DNA from: Enterococcus gallinarum NBRC 100675
GTDB lineage: Bacteria > Bacillota > Bacilli > Lactobacillales > Enterococcaceae
Assembly (NCBI RefSeq): GCF_001544275.1
Contig: NZ_BCQE01000012.1
Coordinates: forward strand, 86,388 to 150,387
DNA length: 64,000 nt
Direction of reading: 5' to 3'
Shown here one piece after another: positions 57,067 to 64,000 of the stretch. A program made the position numbers and the translations under genes. Positions within the stretch are counted from its first letter, which is position 1, and each line of letters opens with the position of its first letter. The notes under the pieces are model-generated. The model was not told the origin of the DNA, did not search any database, and worked only from the letters and a program-made list of their open reading frames with translations.

Positions 57067-58523
57067 AACTTCTCCAACTCACTTTCAAGATTTTCCCTTC
57101 GAATTTCATCAATCACTTGATGCAGCCGTTGCTCTTCAAAACGATCGATCACACCTGTCAAGACCAGGAGCTTTTTGAAGTGATAGTTTTCGGCAATCTG
57201 CGGTTGATCCACAATCAGTAGATCATAATCGGTTGCTTGTGCAGTTTCCACCTGCATGTAAGGATACCCAGAAAGCTGTTTGGCCAAAAACCGCCGCAAA
57301 ACATCCGTACGTAATTGATTTTGAGACAGCAGAACACCGATTTTCAGCTCTTTTTGTTGTTTCTCTTGCAACCATTCAATAACAAACGACAAATCATGGA
57401 TGAGCTTTCTCTGTTTCTCCTCAGAAAAAGGCCCAGTGGCTTGTGCCAATGTTTCAACTACTTGATTCGCTACTTCCGTGATGGTTCCCCGCAAAAAATG
57501 CGGAGGAAAATCGGCAAATGAAGTCAATGCGCCCTTCAAGTAGCGTGCTCTAAGAATGATGATTGCTAAAAAACGACTGATTTCTGGATAATGAACTTGT
57601 ATATCAAGAGATTCATCCGCAAAAGTTTTCATCAATACTTGACTCTCAGCGGCTAAATCAAGCATAAATTCCGAATCAGTGTCCTGCTGGTGATCCATGA
57701 CTACTAATCCTTCCATCATCAAAAACAAATAGAGGTAAACAGCTTCGTAGTCACTCCACGAAATGGCAAAACGGCTGAGATAACGTCCTAAAATATTTCG
57801 TAGCACTTGAAAAGTAGGATCATTTTCTACTTGTTTTAAGAGGCCTTTCGATGACTCATGTTGCTGGGAACTCCTAAAATCGAAACGGGCTTCCATCAAA
57901 CCAAACCATAAGACCAATTTCCAATTATTCCGTGGATCAATTGATAAGCCAAGTTGCTGTTCAATCACCCGAATCAAGTTTCGAATAGCTGGACTCTTAA
58001 AGGTTTCATTGATTTTTGCTAACGGATAACTCTGCGAAAAAAACGAATAAAAGAAAAAGCGGATTTGGCGCTCATCGCCGATCAGTTTCTTATTTTTCAA
58101 TTGAAGACTAAATTCCTCCAACAAGTGATTGATCGATTTGAAATGACGAAAAAGCGAGGCCTCGCTAAGCATCAAATCCAACATGAGTTTCGTTGTCGAT
58201 CCTTCGCGATGGAAAAAGAGATATTCAATAATTTGAAAATCCACCGCTTCTGATAAATACGCATAAAAAAAATGCTGAATAGAAAAATCAAGCGGTAATG
58301 TTAAATACAAACGATCATTCTCTTTTGTTTCTAACAATGCCTCTGCATGGAAAACAGAAAGATTGTCACTCAAATGCTGAATCTCCTTTTGGAGCGTCGG
58401 TGAAGAAATGGATAACTTATTTGCAAGAGTTTTATAGGAAATTTCTGAACCATGCTGAAAGAAGATGGTCAGTATCTGAAAATGGACTTGCTGATTTTTT
58501 TCTAATAGTTGCATCAAATTCAT
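57063..58523 (-). CDS. Mga-type transcriptional regulator
   Basis: This 486-residue protein starts with a winged-helix region (about residues 15-60, SYKTLANKLSISSPTLQKEIQHL). A second Mga-like helix-turn-helix follows (about 100-160, TKLMLDLMLSEASLFRHFKSINHLLEEF), then PRD-like helical regions and a C-terminal EIIB-like part (ELKIGVLLSQNQLRTDVLRRFLAKQL). This is the Mga/AtxA layout, in which PTS phosphorylation often modulates activity. It is co-transcribed with the flavoprotein and is divergent from the anion permease, its likely targets. Confidence 0.85.
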   Translation of the reverse strand: MNLMQLLEKNQQVHFQILTIFFQHGSEISYKTLANKLSISSPTLQKEIQHLSDNLSVFHAEALLETKENDRLYLTLPLDFSIQHFFYAYLSEAVDFQIIEYLFFHREGSTTKLMLDLMLSEASLFRHFKSINHLLEEFSLQLKNKKLIGDERQIRFFFYSFFSQSYPLAKINETFKSPAIRNLIRVIEQQLGLSIDPRNNWKLVLWFGLMEARFDFRSSQQHESSKGLLKQVENDPTFQVLRNILGRYLSRFAISWSDYEAVYLYLFLMMEGLVVMDHQQDTDSEFMLDLAAESQVLMKTFADESLDIQVHYPEISRFLAIIILRARYLKGALTSFADFPPHFLRGTITEVANQVVETLAQATGPFSEEKQRKLIHDLSFVIEWLQEKQQKELKIGVLLSQNQLRTDVLRRFLAKQLSGYPYMQVETAQATDYDLLIVDQPQIAENYHFKKLLVLTGVIDRFEEQRLHQVIDEIRRENLESELEKL

Positions 58524-58633
58524 CGATTCTGCTCCTTTTTCAGTCTAGTTCTAATTTCCCAATAAACGCTTCGTTTGTCAACCATATTGAGCGATAGGAT
58601 TTCACAGTATATGTCAAAACCAAGAATATTTCT

Positions 58634-58663
58634 TTGCTTCTCTAAAAGAGTCCATGGTAAAAT
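58634..58663 (+). promoter_or_regulatory. Predicted promoter of the anion permease gene
   Basis: TTGCTT, 18 nt, TAAAAT, 19 nt before the start codon's ribosome-site region. Confidence 0.6.
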
Positions 58664-58682
58664 TTGAAAGAAAGGAGCACGC

Positions 58683-59795
58683 ATGTTAAAAAAAATATTC
58701 TTCTTTTTCCAAAGCGATTTATTATTTACGATTTCTTTCTTTTTGGCGCTTGTTGCGAGTTCATTTGGACGTTTTGATGTCCACTTTATTGATTTTCAAG
58801 TGATTTTGACCTTGTTTGGTCTCATGCTGACTATTAATGGGCTTGAAAAAGCCGGTTTGTTGAATTTCATTGGTCAACGTTTGCTCTCTAAGAGTCATTC
58901 TCTCCGAGCACTGATTCGAACGATTGTTTTATTAAGTTTTTTCAGCTCGATGGTACTAACGAACGATGTGGCGATCCTGACTTTACTACCTATGTATCTT
59001 CTGATCACCAAAGGCATTCAGGAACAAAAAAGCGTTCTTCTCGGCGCAGTTTACCTGATTGTAGCCGCTAATTTAGGCAGCAGTTTATTTCCCTTTGGGA
59101 ATCCGCAAAATCTCTTCTTGTTTTCTTTTTATAATTTACCTTTGACTACTTTTTTGCAAACGACAGGTATGATGGTTGTCCTATCATTAACTCTGTTAGT
59201 AGGATCCATTCAATTATTGCCAGCATCCCCTCTCATCATCAAAAAAACCACGCATTTTTTTGAGAAAAAATACACGGTACTTTATCTTGGTTTAATGGCA
59301 CTGATGATTTTGGGAATCTTTCATGTCGTTCCTTTCGTCCTCTCGGCATCGATCGTAGCATTCGTGGTCTATTTTTTTCAAAAAGAGCTCTTTCGTTCAG
59401 TGGATTACCGTCTCTTAGTCACATTCGCTTGTTTCTTTGTGATTATCGGAAATATCAACGAACAAGACAAGTTGATTGAAATGATCCAACCCTTCTTCCA
59501 AAAAGAACAACAAGCCTTTTTAGGCAGCATCACCCTTTCTCAGGTGATTTCCAATGTCCCAGCAGCGATTCTGATTGCTCCTTTTACAACCTACAAGAAA
59601 GCTGTTTTGTTGGGGGTAAATGTGGGTGGCTTGGGCACATTGATTGCTTCGCTAGCGAATTTGATTGGTTACAAATTGATCAAGCAAGCTCTCCCTCAAG
59701 AACAAAAAAGATTCCAACACAAGTTCTATATGGTGAATATTCTTTACTTATTCATAATCGGTTCAATCGGCTATCTCTATTTAGGGATAGGCTAA
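58683..59795 (+). CDS. ArsB/NhaD/citrate (IT superfamily) membrane permease
   Basis: The 370-residue protein has about ten membrane segments. Two conserved re-entrant-loop regions are visible, SSMVLTNDVAILTLLP and LGSSLFPFGNPQNLFLF in the first half and QVISNVPAAILIAPF with GVNVGGLGTLIASLANL in the second. This pattern marks ArsB/NhaD/CitMHS transporters. The substrate could be an anion such as a dicarboxylate or arsenite; it is not resolved. A strong AAGGAG site precedes ATG 58683. It is divergent from the Mga-type regulator. Confidence 0.87.
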   Translation: MLKKIFFFFQSDLLFTISFFLALVASSFGRFDVHFIDFQVILTLFGLMLTINGLEKAGLLNFIGQRLLSKSHSLRALIRTIVLLSFFSSMVLTNDVAILTLLPMYLLITKGIQEQKSVLLGAVYLIVAANLGSSLFPFGNPQNLFLFSFYNLPLTTFLQTTGMMVVLSLTLLVGSIQLLPASPLIIKKTTHFFEKKYTVLYLGLMALMILGIFHVVPFVLSASIVAFVVYFFQKELFRSVDYRLLVTFACFFVIIGNINEQDKLIEMIQPFFQKEQQAFLGSITLSQVISNVPAAILIAPFTTYKKAVLLGVNVGGLGTLIASLANLIGYKLIKQALPQEQKRFQHKFYMVNILYLFIIGSIGYLYLGIG

Positions 59796-59805
59796 TAGGC
59801 ACTAG

Positions 59806-59850
59806 TAGGCAAGCAGCTGTCCCTGAATATACAGGACAACTGCTTGCCTT
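59806..59850. terminator. Hairpin between convergent genes
   Basis: AGGCAAGCAG and CTGCTTGCCT enclose GTCC/GGAC pairs. The T run is weak on both strands, but the position suggests a bidirectional terminator. Confidence 0.65.
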
Positions 59851-60551
59851 CAAACGATTAGGAGCTCATAATCGATCTCCGTCTTACTAATTGCTTTTTT
59901 CTTTTCTCCAAAAAGGGAACGGCTTAGCTGCAGCAATTCTGACTGTGGAATATCCTGTTGAAAATAGCGGTAAAAAAATTCCCGATCAATGATTTCTTCA
60001 TAAGCATAAGAAAAAAGATGAGTAGAAAAACTGATTTGTTCTTCCAGAAGCCATTTCTTATAGACAGAAAGTAGCTTTTCATCTTTGTGATCGTTCTGTT
60101 CCAGTGGTTGAAAGATATTTTCTTTGGTCCGAACGATCCGCAAAATCAATAAGCGACGACTTTTTTCTACCAGAGAAATCAGCTGACCTTTCTCGGTCAA
60201 CGCTGGATTCATTGCAGTAAATATCAAGGGATAGGTGGTCTTATCAGCAAGAAACTCTGCTTGTGTTTGCAGTCGAAAGTCTACTTTTTGTTGAGGATCT
60301 TTTACATAACGTCTAGCTGCTTTCAACATTTCCACTGAAAAATCAATGGCCAAATAACGCTTTGTATCAGGTAAAATCGCTGGAATATAGCGGCCACTTC
60401 CCGCAGCTAAATCAACAAAAGAGCTTATTGGCAAAATTCCGTTTGTCTTTAAAAATGTTGCTAGATCCTCAGCAATCGTTAATTGTGATTCTTGCTGGAT
60501 CTCTGCATATTCTGCCGCAAAATCATCCCAAAATTCTTGTTCCTCACTCAT
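59850..60551 (-). CDS. Class I SAM-dependent methyltransferase
   Basis: This 233-residue protein has the SAM-binding motif I VDLAAGSGRYIPAI near residue 43-56 and the acidic loop at the end of beta-2 (YLAIDFSVEMLKAARRY). The N-terminal FWDDFAAEYAEIQ is typical of small-molecule methyltransferases. The substrate is unknown. The start overlaps the end of the alcohol-dehydrogenase-like gene by 8 nt. Confidence 0.88.
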   Translation of the reverse strand: MSEEQEFWDDFAAEYAEIQQESQLTIAEDLATFLKTNGILPISSFVDLAAGSGRYIPAILPDTKRYLAIDFSVEMLKAARRYVKDPQQKVDFRLQTQAEFLADKTTYPLIFTAMNPALTEKGQLISLVEKSRRLLILRIVRTKENIFQPLEQNDHKDEKLLSVYKKWLLEEQISFSTHLFSYAYEEIIDREFFYRYFQQDIPQSELLQLSRSLFGEKKKAISKTEIDYELLIV

Positions 60552-61548
60552 GGAATCCTCCGGAGATGACTACCTTCCCTGGACTGCCTTTTTCTACTAA
60601 TGCGGTTGCTTCAATCAAATTTTCGATCGTCAGGCCTGTTTCAAAACAGGTGGTGATCGTAGAATGGATTTTTTGTTCATTGACTAGATCAACAATTTTT
60701 TTTAAGATCGCTCCTTGACTAGCCAAATCCACTTGATAATCGGTTTTTGCAAACATATATTCCCAGTAAAAGTCCACTCCGATATTTTTAAATGGGTTAA
60801 GATCTAATGGACCGCGCGTATTAACGATCATTCCGATTTTACCAAATGGGCGGATCAATTGAGCAAATTGATCGATGTAATCGGAAATGTCATAAAAGAC
60901 AGCAATATAGTCAAAGGTGGTTTCAACCTGATCTTGTAGCGGGTAATGGTAATCGAGTGGGTGCGCTACCCCATTTTTATCTAGCCATTCATGATTTGTG
61001 GGGCTGGCAGTGCCATATACTTCAAGCCCGGACCAATGTGCCAGCTGGGCGGCAATCGATCCCACTCCACCACTTGCATTGATGATCAATAGTTTTCCTT
61101 GATTGGCTTTTTCTTTAGGAATCAACCCAAATTTCTCAAATAGAAGTTCCCAGGCAGTGATACTTGTTAAAGGCAATGCTGCCCATTCCGCTAAATTTTC
61201 TAAAGAGACTTTCGCTACTAAGCGTGCATCCACCGCTTGATATTTCTGGTTCGCCCCGTCTCGCTGTGTTGTTCCACTGTACATCACCGGGTCGCCCACT
61301 TGAAATTCTGTGACCTGATCGCCAACTTTTTCAATGATTCCGCAAGCATCATATCCTTGGATCACGAAATGACCAGATTTGGTCGTCGTTTGGCGACGCT
61401 TCGCATCAATGGGATTGACCGATACGGCTTCAACTTTTATCAATAGATCATTTGCTCCTATTGAAGGCATGTCCAAATCTTTCGTTTGAAAAACATTGCT
61501 GTTATCTAAAGGCATTCCCTCATAAAATCCGATCGCACGATTCAACAT
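60544..61548 (-). CDS. Zinc-type alcohol dehydrogenase-like / quinone oxidoreductase family protein
   Basis: This 334-residue medium-chain reductase has a GroES-like N-terminal domain (AVSVNPIDAKRRQ and VQGYDACGIIEKVGD segments) and a Rossmann domain with INASGGVGSIAAQLAHW near residue 154. Zn ligand residues of classical alcohol dehydrogenases are absent, so it is closer to the zinc-free ZADH/quinone reductase group using NADPH. It forms a two-gene unit with the methyltransferase. Confidence 0.9.
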   Translation of the reverse strand: MLNRAIGFYEGMPLDNSNVFQTKDLDMPSIGANDLLIKVEAVSVNPIDAKRRQTTTKSGHFVIQGYDACGIIEKVGDQVTEFQVGDPVMYSGTTQRDGANQKYQAVDARLVAKVSLENLAEWAALPLTSITAWELLFEKFGLIPKEKANQGKLLIINASGGVGSIAAQLAHWSGLEVYGTASPTNHEWLDKNGVAHPLDYHYPLQDQVETTFDYIAVFYDISDYIDQFAQLIRPFGKIGMIVNTRGPLDLNPFKNIGVDFYWEYMFAKTDYQVDLASQGAILKKIVDLVNEQKIHSTITTCFETGLTIENLIEATALVEKGSPGKVVISGGFHE

Positions 61549-61567
61549 TACATCATTCTCCTCTCCT

Positions 61568-61602
61568 AAAAAAAGCTAAAATAACCTTAATGATTATTTT
61601 AG
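61568..61602 (-). terminator. Terminator of the paired unknown genes
   Basis: A perfect 11-bp AGCTAAAATAA stem is followed by seven T residues on the minus strand. Confidence 0.92.
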
Positions 61603-61615
61603 CTCTTATGCTTGT

Positions 61616-62761
61616 TTAATGCGAATAACTAGGTACTACTAATGGAACTAAAAATTCGTAAGAAGTGAAGAAATCTAACAAGGAACGTTTTCTTCGATCT
61701 GAATCAATAAACAAATGGGTCCGATCATCAGCCATCCGAATCGTCAAGCGTTGTTTTTTATCTAAGAAGATCTCATAGTCTTCATACTCTGCTTTGACAA
61801 AATCATAGTCTTGATTTTCCATCGTAGTAATAAAGATTTGGTCCAAAATGTCTGTTGTGATCGGAAACTCAGTCTCTAAATCCACTGCAAGTTCTTGCGT
61901 ATTATCAATGAGACTTGGTGAAACCATAAATGAAGATGCGCGAAAATGAGTTAAGAGTAAATTGATATCGTAATTAAACAGTGACAATTGATTGACCGTA
62001 AATATTTTATCTGTATACCATTGCCGCAATAGATATAAGATTTGATGGTCGTTGACCCGCACTTCTCGTGTGTCAGAATAAATCGTGAGTAGCGGCAAGT
62101 ACTGTGATTCATATTGAGAATTGATCGGATTCAATTTAAAATATAAATCCATTGCTTTTTCTTCATTCAATTGAAACTTTACCAAGAAGTGCTTTGTTTT
62201 CCAAACATCGTAGTTGTCGGTTGGCATCAATCCAATCGATCGCAAGGGTTTCAAGAATTCATAAGCATAGTATTCCACTAACGTCTTTTTAGCGATAATT
62301 GAAATATTCTGGTTGCCAATGATCAATGTTTGGTAGTGATGACACAATTCATTAAAATCAGCTTCCATAATGGCTTTGCGTAAGCGCAAATCTGCTAATT
62401 CATTTTCTGCTTGTTCAATCAAGCTTTCAATTCTTTGATGATCGCTTTCTTTCGTTTCATAGTATTCATCATAAGGTTCTCCAGGTTCTTCAGGTATTTC
62501 AAGCTCTGCAGACTCTGTAGAGTCAATGATTAGCCTTTCGCTATGGCCTTCTTCAGCAGATTGTTGGTACAAGTCTTCCTGATCAATTGCCGTTGCTTCA
62601 AGCTCATCCGATTCTATTTCAACTGTTTTTAGTTCATCAGCGGCGGTTGCCAACTCATTTGTTTCCATTATTTCCAGTTCGCTCTTTGACGTAGCTGTTT
62701 CGCGAATCCCATCTTCTGTTTGTTCTTTCATTAGGGGCGTTTTTTCTTCCTCATTATTCAT
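61616..62761 (-). CDS. Protein of unknown function with acidic N-terminal region
   Basis: This 381-residue soluble protein has a very acidic, low-complexity N-terminus (about residues 1-105, rich in Glu, Ser and Thr). A coiled coil follows (about 106-145) and then a folded mixed alpha/beta region. The coiled coil carries LRLRKAIMEADFNELCHHYQ, which closely resembles LRLKKAIVEKEFRQIDHYFG in the gene just upstream. It overlaps that gene by 8 nt, so the two are coupled and probably related. I do not recognise a family. Confidence 0.8.
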   Translation of the reverse strand: MNNEEEKTPLMKEQTEDGIRETATSKSELEIMETNELATAADELKTVEIESDELEATAIDQEDLYQQSAEEGHSERLIIDSTESAELEIPEEPGEPYDEYYETKESDHQRIESLIEQAENELADLRLRKAIMEADFNELCHHYQTLIIGNQNISIIAKKTLVEYYAYEFLKPLRSIGLMPTDNYDVWKTKHFLVKFQLNEEKAMDLYFKLNPINSQYESQYLPLLTIYSDTREVRVNDHQILYLLRQWYTDKIFTVNQLSLFNYDINLLLTHFRASSFMVSPSLIDNTQELAVDLETEFPITTDILDQIFITTMENQDYDFVKAEYEDYEIFLDKKQRLTIRMADDRTHLFIDSDRRKRSLLDFFTSYEFLVPLVVPSYSH

Positions 62762-63635
62762 CTGCGATCGACTCCTCTCCTAGATAGCTCATTAAGAAAG
62801 CTTGCAATCGTTCGTTCATCTCTTGCAGCGAACCAAAATAGTGATCGATTTGACGAAATTCTTTTTCGACGATTGCCTTTTTTAAGCGCAAGGCGTGATA
62901 TTGCTGCATTAATCGTTCTTTTTCAAGAAGCACGTCTTGTTCGTTTTGGGAATAGCGAGACCATTCTTTTTGTTTCGCTTCTACTTTTTTTCGTTCTTGG
63001 ACTAATGATTCTAATTCCTCATCGATTTTTCCGCGATTAAAAAATCCTTTTGATTCTGACAACTCGTTTTCACTACGCTTAATGCGATCGATCTCCTCTT
63101 GCAGTTTTTGAATCTCGGATTGAGCCGCAATGGCTTTGGCGTCTAAATTATCCATCTGTTGTTCAATGGCTGTCAGCATATCACGATTGCCGCGTTGAAA
63201 TTTACGCCACTCATCATCAATAGCAGGAATCACAAAGATTTCTGGAACACTGGCATCAATGCCAATTGTCGGACGTTCATGGTAGTATTCACCTATTTTA
63301 TAATAATGAACCGTAGGTGAAATTCGGTCGGCATGTATCATGAATGGAAAAGTAGCGACAAAACTGTCATGGATTTTCCGCGCCAGCAACTCATCGATTT
63401 CATGATTTTGATTGGATGTTTCTTTCAATTCTTTATGCAGGCGGCCATTGTAGATTCGATAAATCTCCGGAATGTCTTCCTTTTCAATCGCTGTTTCGAA
63501 CGCTTGCAGGTCTTGAAGCATCTGACCAATATTTTTTGAAGCGACTTCTTTGATTTCTGTAAATGGAACTGCCGACGACGTTTCGTTACGTTCATTGTCT
63601 ACTGGATCCTGTTCTTTTTTAAGCTCCTCAGTCAT
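62754..63635 (-). CDS. Coiled-coil protein of unknown function
   Basis: The 293-residue soluble protein has an N-terminal disordered acidic region (about residues 1-30), a globular part (about 35-155) and a long coiled coil (about 155-275). There is no signal peptide or membrane segment. Its C-terminal coil ends with a segment shared with the next gene. ATG 63635 has TAGGAGGG upstream and a promoter-like extended -10 (TGA then TACACT) about 50 nt away. The function is unknown; a role in a protein complex with its partner is likely. Confidence 0.8.
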   Translation of the reverse strand: MTEELKKEQDPVDNERNETSSAVPFTEIKEVASKNIGQMLQDLQAFETAIEKEDIPEIYRIYNGRLHKELKETSNQNHEIDELLARKIHDSFVATFPFMIHADRISPTVHYYKIGEYYHERPTIGIDASVPEIFVIPAIDDEWRKFQRGNRDMLTAIEQQMDNLDAKAIAAQSEIQKLQEEIDRIKRSENELSESKGFFNRGKIDEELESLVQERKKVEAKQKEWSRYSQNEQDVLLEKERLMQQYHALRLKKAIVEKEFRQIDHYFGSLQEMNERLQAFLMSYLGEESIADE

Positions 63636-63762
63636 ACTATCCCTCCTAAAAACTCTTCATAAACAGTGTATCATTTTTTCGCAAAAAAAGTTATTTTAAG
63701 TCACCTAAATTTTTTGCACCATGTTTTTGGCAGACTCATCGCTGATCCCGTTACTTTTAAAC

Positions 63763-63799
63763 AAAAAAAAACCTTATATCAAATATTTGATATAAGGTT
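63763..63799 (-). terminator. Terminator of the rRNA operon
   Basis: A perfect palindrome, AACCTTATATCAAAT with its complement, is followed by eight T residues on the minus strand, right after the 5S gene. Confidence 0.93.
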
Positions 63800-63804
63800 A
63801 ACTT

Positions 63805-63920
63805 GCGTGGCGACGTCCTACTCTCACAAAGGGAAACCCTTCACTACAATCGGCGCTAAGAAGCTTAACTTCTGTGTTCGGCATGGTTACAGGTGTATCC
63901 TTCTCGCTATCGCCACCACA
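63805..63920 (-). rRNA. rrf: 5S ribosomal RNA
   Basis: The minus strand reads TGTGGTGGCGATAGCGAGAAG at its 5' end, has the conserved ACCATGCCGAACACAGAAGT and GAGAGTAGGACGTCGCC segments, and closes with GCCACGC pairing to the 5' end. The length of about 116 nt is standard, and the sequence resembles Enterococcus 5S as I remember it. Confidence 0.97.
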
Positions 63921-64000
63921 CTATTCAATTGAGTAAGTATTGCTCACTCAAAACTGGATCGAAGAATCAAAACTCTTCCGAGTTTCCTTGCTTTTTTCAC
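63921..64000 (-). other. 23S-5S intergenic spacer (partial)
   Basis: The 80 nt upstream of the 5S gene show no 23S 3'-end sequence yet. They are AT-rich spacer of the rRNA transcript and continue beyond the window. Confidence 0.6.

Overview
The window is low-to-moderate GC Firmicute DNA and almost certainly comes from an Enterococcus chromosome. The best evidence is a Na+-type V-ATPase operon in the ntp gene order known from E. hirae (only ntpH is not seen), whose c-ring subunit keeps the E. hirae length and all Na+ ligands. RexAB/AddAB, an FtsW/RodA/PAP2/LCP envelope cluster, ahpCF and an Enterococcus-like 5S rRNA agree with this. I cannot name the species. The window looks like core chromosome: I saw no transposase, phage gene, CRISPR array or tRNA.

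Layout. 1-1477 (-): end of a polar amino acid ABC transporter. 1733-2740 (+): trpS. 2939-7444 (-): a nonsense-interrupted Nudix gene, then pheST behind a T-box leader. 7441-16615 (-): HxlR regulator, addAB, signal peptidase I and a membrane protein. 16757-17862 (+): two small genes. 17930-25199: P1B-4 metal ATPase with a double ArsR-type operator, CsbD protein, small unknown genes, a DUF4430 lipoprotein with an ECF S-component, and a C69 dipeptidase. 25366-35419 (-): ntpFIKECGABD-J behind a structured, terminator-containing leader. 35551-42484: flavodoxin-like reductase, D-amino acid aminotransferase, acetyltransferases, AI-2E-type permease and a MutS2-like ATPase. 42745-47013 (-): LCP-PAP2-RodA-FtsW operon behind an M-box Mg2+ riboswitch. 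47321-49499 (-): ahpCF. 49813-51176 (-): PadR/HAAS pair with a palindromic operator. 51925-55623 (-): Fur-box-controlled ferric siderophore transporter. 55702-59795: NADH-oxidase-like flavoprotein lacking the catalytic Cys, Mga-type regulator, and a divergent anion permease. 59850-63635 (-): methyltransferase, oxidoreductase and two related unknown genes. 63763-64000 (-): end of an rRNA operon.

The most interesting feature is the amount of RNA-level control. Four leaders combine a promoter, a folded region and a terminator ahead of the gene: the T-box (pheST), the M-box (placed unusually, ahead of FtsW/RodA/PAP2/LCP), the ntp leader (plausibly ion-sensing), and the MutS2-like leader (a 6-codon upstream ORF whose 3' end can pair over long range, as in ribosome-stalling attenuators). 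A fifth folded leader precedes a 44-residue protein. All promoter, operator and RNA-fold calls were made by eye from the sequence.
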